NCBI RefSeq assembly: GCF_022921075.1
Contig: NZ_CP095050.1
Location: 248,001-312,000, forward strand
Source of the DNA: Hymenobacter sp. 5317J-9
GTDB lineage: Bacteria; Bacteroidota; Bacteroidia; Cytophagales; Hymenobacteraceae
Direction of reading: 5' to 3'
Length of the DNA stretch: 64,000 nucleotides
Made by a program: the position numbers and the translations under genes. Shown here one piece after another: positions 60,058-64,000 of the stretch (its first letter is position 1; every line of letters begins with the position of its first letter). The notes beneath the pieces are model-generated. The model searched no databases and was not told the origin of the DNA. It was given only the letters and a program-made list of their open reading frames with translations.

Positions 60058-61170
60058 TTACTTCACCTTCACCTCGGCCGTCACGCTCATGCCGGCGCGG
60101 AGCGGGTGCTCGGGGTCCACTTTGTCGAGGGCGATGCGAACGGGGATGCGCTGGGTCACTTTCACGAAGTTGCCGCTGGCGTTGTCGGGGGGCAGCAGGG
60201 CAAAGCGGGCGCCGGTAGCGGCGGAGAGCGACTCCACGTGGCCCTGGAACTCCTCGTTGGGGTAGGCGTCTACCTCAATTTTTACGGGCTCGCCCACTTT
60301 CATGTCTTCCAGTTGGGTTTCCTTGAAGTTGGCCACTACCCAAGTGCGGGCGCTGCCCACAATGCCGAAGAGCTGCTGGCCGGGCTGCACTACCTGGCCG
60401 GGTTGCACGTTTTTCTTGCTCACGATGCCGTTTTCGGGCGCCACAATGGTGGTGTAGCTGAGCTGCAGCTTGGCGTTGTCGAGGTCGGTTTGGCGCTGTT
60501 TCACCACGGCCTGGGCCACGGCCACCTGCTGCTGGGCGGCGGCCACCTGCTGGCGGGCCACGCTCACCTGGTCGGTGGCAGTGGCACGCTGGGCGGCGGT
60601 GGCTTTCAGGTTGGCCTGCACGGCGTCGTACTCACTCTGCGGAATGATGTCCTGCTGGCGCAGGAAGGTGCTGCGCTTGAGGTCTTTCTGCAGGCGCTCC
60701 TGGTTGGCCTGGCTCACGCCGATGCCGGTTTGGGCGGTGCGCACGTTGGCCTGGGCGGTGCCCACGGCGGCGCGGGCGGCCGTTACCTGGGCCTGGGCGG
60801 CCAGCAGGGCGGCCTCGGCGGCGTTCACGCGCTGCTGGTAGTCGGCCTGGTCAAGCGTTACGAGGACGTCGCCCTTTTTCACGGGCTGGTTGTCGTCCAC
60901 TTTCACGCTCAGCACGGGGCCGCCCACGCGGGGCAGCACGGGGTACACGTCGCCTTCTACCTGGGCGTCGTCGGTGCTTTCGTGGGCTTTGGCAAACTGG
61001 TAGCGCGTCCAGCCATAAAAGCCACCGCCCAGCAGCACCAGGGCCAGAATGATGAATACAAGCGGATTGCGCTTCTTGGGCGCTTCCATCGGCTCGGTTT
61101 CGGCCGAGGCCGCGTTGGGGTAGGGCGCGGGGGCGTTTTGTACGTTGGGGGAAACTTCGGTCTGGGCCAT
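60058..61170 (-). CDS. emrA: HlyD-family membrane-fusion protein (EmrA type)
   Basis: 370 residues. One N-terminal membrane helix (PLVFIILALVLLGGGFYGWT, about 35-54), a biotinyl-lipoyl-like domain (VDDNQPVKKGDVLVTLDQAD), a long alpha-helical hairpin rich in Ala and Gln (about 110-225), the returning lipoyl half (TTIVAPENGIVSKKNVQPGQ, VVQPGQQLFGIVG) and a beta-barrel end (IPVRIALDKVDPEHPLRAGM). It bridges the inner-membrane MFS pump to TolC. Order on the minus strand: tolC, usp, emrA, emrB. The start is 67 bp after the usp stop with no terminator in between. Confidence 0.95.
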   Translation of the reverse strand: MAQTEVSPNVQNAPAPYPNAASAETEPMEAPKKRNPLVFIILALVLLGGGFYGWTRYQFAKAHESTDDAQVEGDVYPVLPRVGGPVLSVKVDDNQPVKKGDVLVTLDQADYQQRVNAAEAALLAAQAQVTAARAAVGTAQANVRTAQTGIGVSQANQERLQKDLKRSTFLRQQDIIPQSEYDAVQANLKATAAQRATATDQVSVARQQVAAAQQQVAVAQAVVKQRQTDLDNAKLQLSYTTIVAPENGIVSKKNVQPGQVVQPGQQLFGIVGSARTWVVANFKETQLEDMKVGEPVKIEVDAYPNEEFQGHVESLSAATGARFALLPPDNASGNFVKVTQRIPVRIALDKVDPEHPLRAGMSVTAEVKVK

Positions 61171-61237
61171 CTTAGTAGGTATTCAGGTGTCGATTTTAAA
61201 GAGAGAGGGGAAGGCAGAAACGCGTGGCGGAGGAAGG

Positions 61238-61687
61238 TCAGTTCGCGGGTTCGCGGGTTTCTGATTGCAAGGGGGCACGCACCAGAAGCGTGGCGCAACG
61301 GGCGGTGCGCAATACAATTTCGGCCGTGGTGCCCATCAGGAAGCGGGTGAGCCCCGTTTGGCCGTGTGCGCCGATAACAATCAAGTCGGCCTGCTGGCGG
61401 CTGGCTTCGGCCACTATTTCGGAGGCCGCTTCGCCGCGCACCATGCCGGTGTGCACGTGGGCCACGCCGGCCTGCTCGGCAGCGGTGCGCAGGGCCTGCA
61501 TCCGGTCTTTGCAAGGCGCAAACACGGTGTCGTCGGGCCGCTGGCCGGTGGGGTCTTCCTGCGGCTCGCACACGTGCAGCAGCCGCAGCTGAGCCCCGGA
61601 GGCCACGGCCAAGGCGGCCGCATACGCCACCAGCCCAGCCGACGCGGCCGAGAAATCGAGCGGACAAAGGATGGTGGATAGGTTCAT
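61238..61687 (-). CDS. Universal stress protein
   Basis: 149 residues, one USP domain. MNLSTILCPLDFSAASAGLV at the start and the ATP-binding signature GAHGQTGLTRFLMGTTAEIV near residue 110 (G-x2-G-x9-G then S/T) are present. Cytoplasmic. It lies between tolC and emrA on the same strand, an uncommon place for a USP gene. ATG 61687 is just 4 bp downstream of a 28-bp-arm inverted repeat that occupies nearly the whole space to tolC; the upstream part of the open frame (to 61789) is coded by the repeat itself and is rejected. Confidence 0.9.
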   Translation of the reverse strand: MNLSTILCPLDFSAASAGLVAYAAALAVASGAQLRLLHVCEPQEDPTGQRPDDTVFAPCKDRMQALRTAAEQAGVAHVHTGMVRGEAASEIVAEASRQQADLIVIGAHGQTGLTRFLMGTTAEIVLRTARCATLLVRAPLQSETREPAN

Positions 61688-61691
61688 TTTC

Positions 61692-61790
61692 AATGGGTGA
61701 ATGGGTGAATGAGCGAATGGGTGAAGGTGTTGGGTGGGTGAAAGCGGTTTGAGCGTGAAAAACATTCGCTCATTCACCCATTCACCCATT
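61692..61790. repeat. Inverted repeat made of GGGTGAATG units (28-bp perfect arms)
   Basis: Left arm 61692-61719 (AATGGGTGAATGGGTGAATG...) and right arm 61763-61790 are exact reverse complements. Each arm holds 9-bp tandem units; on the right the CATTCACCC unit continues to 61806. It begins 4 bp from the usp start codon and ends near the tolC stop at 61811. Confidence 0.95.
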
Positions 61791-61810
61791 CACCCATTCA
61801 CCCATTGTCA

Positions 61811-63172
61811 TTATTGCCAAATCTGCTCGCCGGTGGCGCGGCGCAGCTGGTACTGGCCCAGCGTGTAGTTGTACATGGCCTGGGCGCGGGCCAGGCGGGC
61901 CTGGGCCAGCTGGGTTTCGGCGTCGAGCACGTCGAGGTTCTGGCCCACGCCGTAGCGGTAGCGGCCTTGGGCGCGGGTGAGGGCGTCGGAGGCCTGTGCC
62001 ACTTGCTGCTCGGCGTTGGCCAGGCGGGCCTGGCTGAACTCCATGTTGTTTACGGCTTGGCGCACGTCGGCCCGAATCTGCTCCTGCGTGTCCTGGGTGC
62101 GGGCCAGGGCGGCGCGGCTGTTGGCCACGGCCTCCACGCGCTGCTTCTTGTTGCGACCGCCGTCGTAGATGGGCACCGACAGCTGCACCACGCCCACGGT
62201 ATTGAAGCGAATGCGGTTGATGTCGGGCAGGATGTAGCCGTTTTTGCCGCCTACCTGGGCGCCCACGCCCAGGCTGGGCAGGTCGCTTTTCTCGATGAGC
62301 TTGGCTTGCAGCTCGGCCGTTTTTTCGGCGTCGCGGGCCAGTTTCACTTCGGGGCGGTTTTCGGTGGCTTTGGCCAGCTCGGTGGCCATGTCCACGGCCT
62401 GGGGCTCGTACGTTAGGCGGCCTTTCACCGGAATGTCGGCTTGCGCGGGCTTGTGCAGCAGGCGCGCCAACTGTACCTGCTGGTTGCGGAGCTGGTTTTC
62501 CAGGTCCAGCTTGGTGTTCTGGGCCTGCGTGATGCGCACGTCGGTGGTGGTCACGTCAAAGCGCGTGCTCACGCCGCCTTGCACACGCTTTTCCATCTCG
62601 TTGCGGTGCACCTGCAGCGAGGCAATCTGCTGGTTTTGCACCCGAATGCTTTCGCGCATGAACAGGATGTTATAGTACACCTGCGCCGCGTTGAAGGCCA
62701 GGTCGCGCCGGGCCACCGTGATGTTGTCCTGCGCCGTTTGCACCTGCGACTCGGCCACTTTCACGGTCGCTGCGTTCTTGCCAAAATCAAGCAGCAGGTA
62801 CTGCGCCGTGAGGTGGAAGTCGTAGTTGTTGTTGGGCGCAAACTGCAGCGTTTCGCCATTGAAGGGCAGTTTTACCACCGGGTCGATGCGGGTGTAAGTG
62901 GCCGTGCCGGTAATCTGCGGCAGGAAGCCCGACTGCGTTTGCGACAGGCGGCTGCTGGCGGCATTCGACAGCTCCGTCAGGTTGGTGATGCCGGGGTTGG
63001 CATCGAGCACGGCCTGCACGGTGGCGCCCAAGGTGAGGGAGTCGCTGGCCAGGCCAATGGGCTGAGCAGCGGCGGGCACGCCGGGCTGGTTTTGGGCCCG
63101 AGCCGAACCAGCAGTGCCCAGCAAGCCCAACGTGAGAAGGAAAGCTGCCGGAGTGAAAGAACGAAAAGACAT
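61811..63172 (-). CDS. tolC: TolC-family outer-membrane efflux channel
   Basis: 453 residues. Signal peptide MSFRSFTPAAFLLTLGLLGTAGSARAQ. The duplicated TolC/OEP repeats follow: the helical hairpins have YLLLDFGKNAATVKVAESQV and SVPIYDGGRNKKQRVEAVAN, each at the beta-strand-to-helix turn (the DFG and DGG motifs of OEP proteins), and long Gln/Ala-rich helices in between. It ends with LGQYQLRRATGEQIWQ. The outer-membrane component for the EmrAB-type pump encoded downstream. A TTGGCAC element resembling a sigma-54 -24 box lies about 40 bp upstream of its start. Confidence 0.93.
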   Translation of the reverse strand: MSFRSFTPAAFLLTLGLLGTAGSARAQNQPGVPAAAQPIGLASDSLTLGATVQAVLDANPGITNLTELSNAASSRLSQTQSGFLPQITGTATYTRIDPVVKLPFNGETLQFAPNNNYDFHLTAQYLLLDFGKNAATVKVAESQVQTAQDNITVARRDLAFNAAQVYYNILFMRESIRVQNQQIASLQVHRNEMEKRVQGGVSTRFDVTTTDVRITQAQNTKLDLENQLRNQQVQLARLLHKPAQADIPVKGRLTYEPQAVDMATELAKATENRPEVKLARDAEKTAELQAKLIEKSDLPSLGVGAQVGGKNGYILPDINRIRFNTVGVVQLSVPIYDGGRNKKQRVEAVANSRAALARTQDTQEQIRADVRQAVNNMEFSQARLANAEQQVAQASDALTRAQGRYRYGVGQNLDVLDAETQLAQARLARAQAMYNYTLGQYQLRRATGEQIWQ

Positions 63173-63479
63173 AAGCGAATGCGAGTTGAATCTGCAATAG
63201 CTTACCTAATGCTGTGCCAAGGGGTTTTATAAAATTCAATTTATTATATATTATGCGTTCAATGCTCTGATAATTATAGTATTGTGCAACTAGCGTTGTG
63301 CTGTGAAGAGTATAGCTTGTCAACTTCATTTTGCTGAAATATCAGGAATTACCTCCTTTTTACTCCTGTTATTTCAGGAAAAATGTGACATCTGCTAAAA
63401 CAACTGAGCCGCTGGCGCGTCTATATCTCCCGAGCGGGAACAGTAATCAGCTGCCCATACGCCAACTCGCACCATCCCC
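63173..63479. other. AT-rich divergent regulatory region
   Basis: 307 bp between tolC and the GAF-domain gene, AT-rich at 63231-63310. Apart from the sigma-54-like element no clear feature was recognised. Confidence 0.5.
63204..63221 (-). promoter_or_regulatory. Possible sigma-54-type promoter of tolC
   Basis: On the minus strand CTTGGCACAGCATTAGGT: a perfect TTGGCAC (-24 type) followed at the correct GG-N10 distance by GG where GC is expected. It lies 32 bp upstream of the tolC start codon. The -12 element is imperfect. Confidence 0.35.
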
Positions 63480-64000
63480 ATGCCCGACCAGGACGAAAAC
63501 CTGCTGTTGCACCTCAACGAAGCCATCGCCACCATGCGCGACAAGGACTCGCTGTTTAAAGTGGTGACCACCAAGCTGCGGCTCATTTTTCCGTTCGACC
63601 TCATCGGCATCAATGTGTTTGATGCGGACCTTAAAATGAAGCGGTTATTCCTGCGCGACTATTACGGCGTGGACGAAGCGCCGCCGCTGCCGGCCGGCAT
63701 GGAGCAGTTCACACCCATTGCGGGCTCGCCGCTCGAAAAGCTGGTGGCCGACCCCCGCGTGCAGCAGTTCACCCCCGAAGAATACCTGGCCGATTACCCC
63801 AACTACGCGCCATTTAACAAGTTTCAGAAGCTGGGCATCAGCCACCTCACGGCGGTGCCGCTGCACATCGGCGGGCGCCTCACGGGCATGATGACCCTGG
63901 CCTCGCGCCGCACGCCCCACCTCGCGCCGGCCGACGTGAAGCTGCTGGAAAAAATCGGCTCGCTCATCGCCGTGGCCGTGGCCAACACGCTGGCGTTTGA
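63480..64000 (+). CDS. GAF-domain signalling protein (partial, C-terminus off window)
   Basis: First 173 residues. A GAF domain covers about 10-170: LLLHLNEAIATMRDKDSLFK, FDLIGINVFDADLKMKRLFL, HLTAVPLHIGGRLTGMMTLA, LLEKIGSLIAVAVANTLAF. No signal peptide. In Bacteroidetes this N-terminal pattern often precedes a sigma-54-interacting AAA domain (FhlA/NtrC type), but a histidine kinase is equally possible, since the output domain is outside the window. ATG 63480 precedes the first helix. Divergent from the tolC-usp-emrA-emrB operon, so it could be its regulator; this is inference from position only. Confidence 0.85.
   Translation, partial: MPDQDENLLLHLNEAIATMRDKDSLFKVVTTKLRLIFPFDLIGINVFDADLKMKRLFLRDYYGVDEAPPLPAGMEQFTPIAGSPLEKLVADPRVQQFTPEEYLADYPNYAPFNKFQKLGISHLTAVPLHIGGRLTGMMTLASRRTPHLAPADVKLLEKIGSLIAVAVANTLAF

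Noticed and set aside
61688..61789. Longer N-terminus of the universal stress protein
   Set aside because: The extra residues are coded by the inverted repeat and are absent from USP families.

Overview
The window is high-GC chromosomal DNA from a member of Bacteroidota, most likely Hymenobacter or a close relative in the Cytophagales. The evidence is family content rather than a marker gene: GldJ, PorP/SprF and a type IX secretion (T9SS) C-terminal sorting domain, DUF4175 and DUF4382 proteins, TonB-domain fusions, ECF sigma factors paired with unusual membrane partners, and promoter -7 boxes of the Bacteroidetes type TAnnTTTG. No rRNA or tRNA gene, CRISPR array, prophage or insertion sequence was found. 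I recognise 49 protein genes, two of them cut by the window ends (ileS at the left, a GAF-domain gene at the right).

Layout. 1-8 kb: ileS (partial), an RND/MMPL exporter, glyS, and a PiT phosphate transporter. 8-10 kb: two small conserved genes flanked by two clusters of DnaA-box-like sequence; the 918-bp non-coding stretch 9242-10159 has an AT-rich tract and many TTATCCAC/TTATCCCC motifs and is a candidate replication origin. 10-23 kb: a long minus-strand block (DUF4175 protein, RsbW-like ATPase, ybeY, Ate-like aminoacyl-tRNA-protein transferase, mnmG, methyltransferase, small membrane protein, Ig-like lipoprotein), plus xth and two small genes. A perfect 14-bp parS core lies just upstream of mnmG, which supports an origin-proximal location. 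23-27 kb: comF, then gldJ, porP/sprF and an OmpA-family gene (gliding/T9SS envelope). 27-38 kb: AsmA-like protein, lipoproteins, DinB, thioredoxin-like, diacylglycerol kinase, GNAT, fumC, dodecin-like, and an alpha/beta-hydrolase lipoprotein.

38-49 kb: two ECF sigma modules. One pairs the sigma factor with a zinc-type anti-sigma fused to a TonB C-terminal domain, divergent from a von Willebrand A protein. The other pairs it with an inner-membrane-anchored protein ending in a beta-barrel-like domain. A T9SS cargo protein and a porin-like protein lie between them. 49-54 kb: trehalase, a BlaI repressor with tandem operators, an M56 (BlaR1-type) protease-TonB fusion, and a conserved lipoprotein. 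54-58 kb: a GH92 alpha-mannosidase with a FucP-type sugar transporter. 58-63 kb: a tripartite MFS efflux system in the order tolC, usp, emrA, emrB on the minus strand, divergent from the GAF-domain gene.

The intergenic spaces are rich in long, nearly perfect inverted repeats. At least nine belong to one superfamily (arms of the GTCATCCTGAGCGCAGCGAAGG or GTCATGCTGAGCGCAGC kind). Others are of unrelated types. Rho-independent terminators mark most operon ends and were used to judge operon limits.
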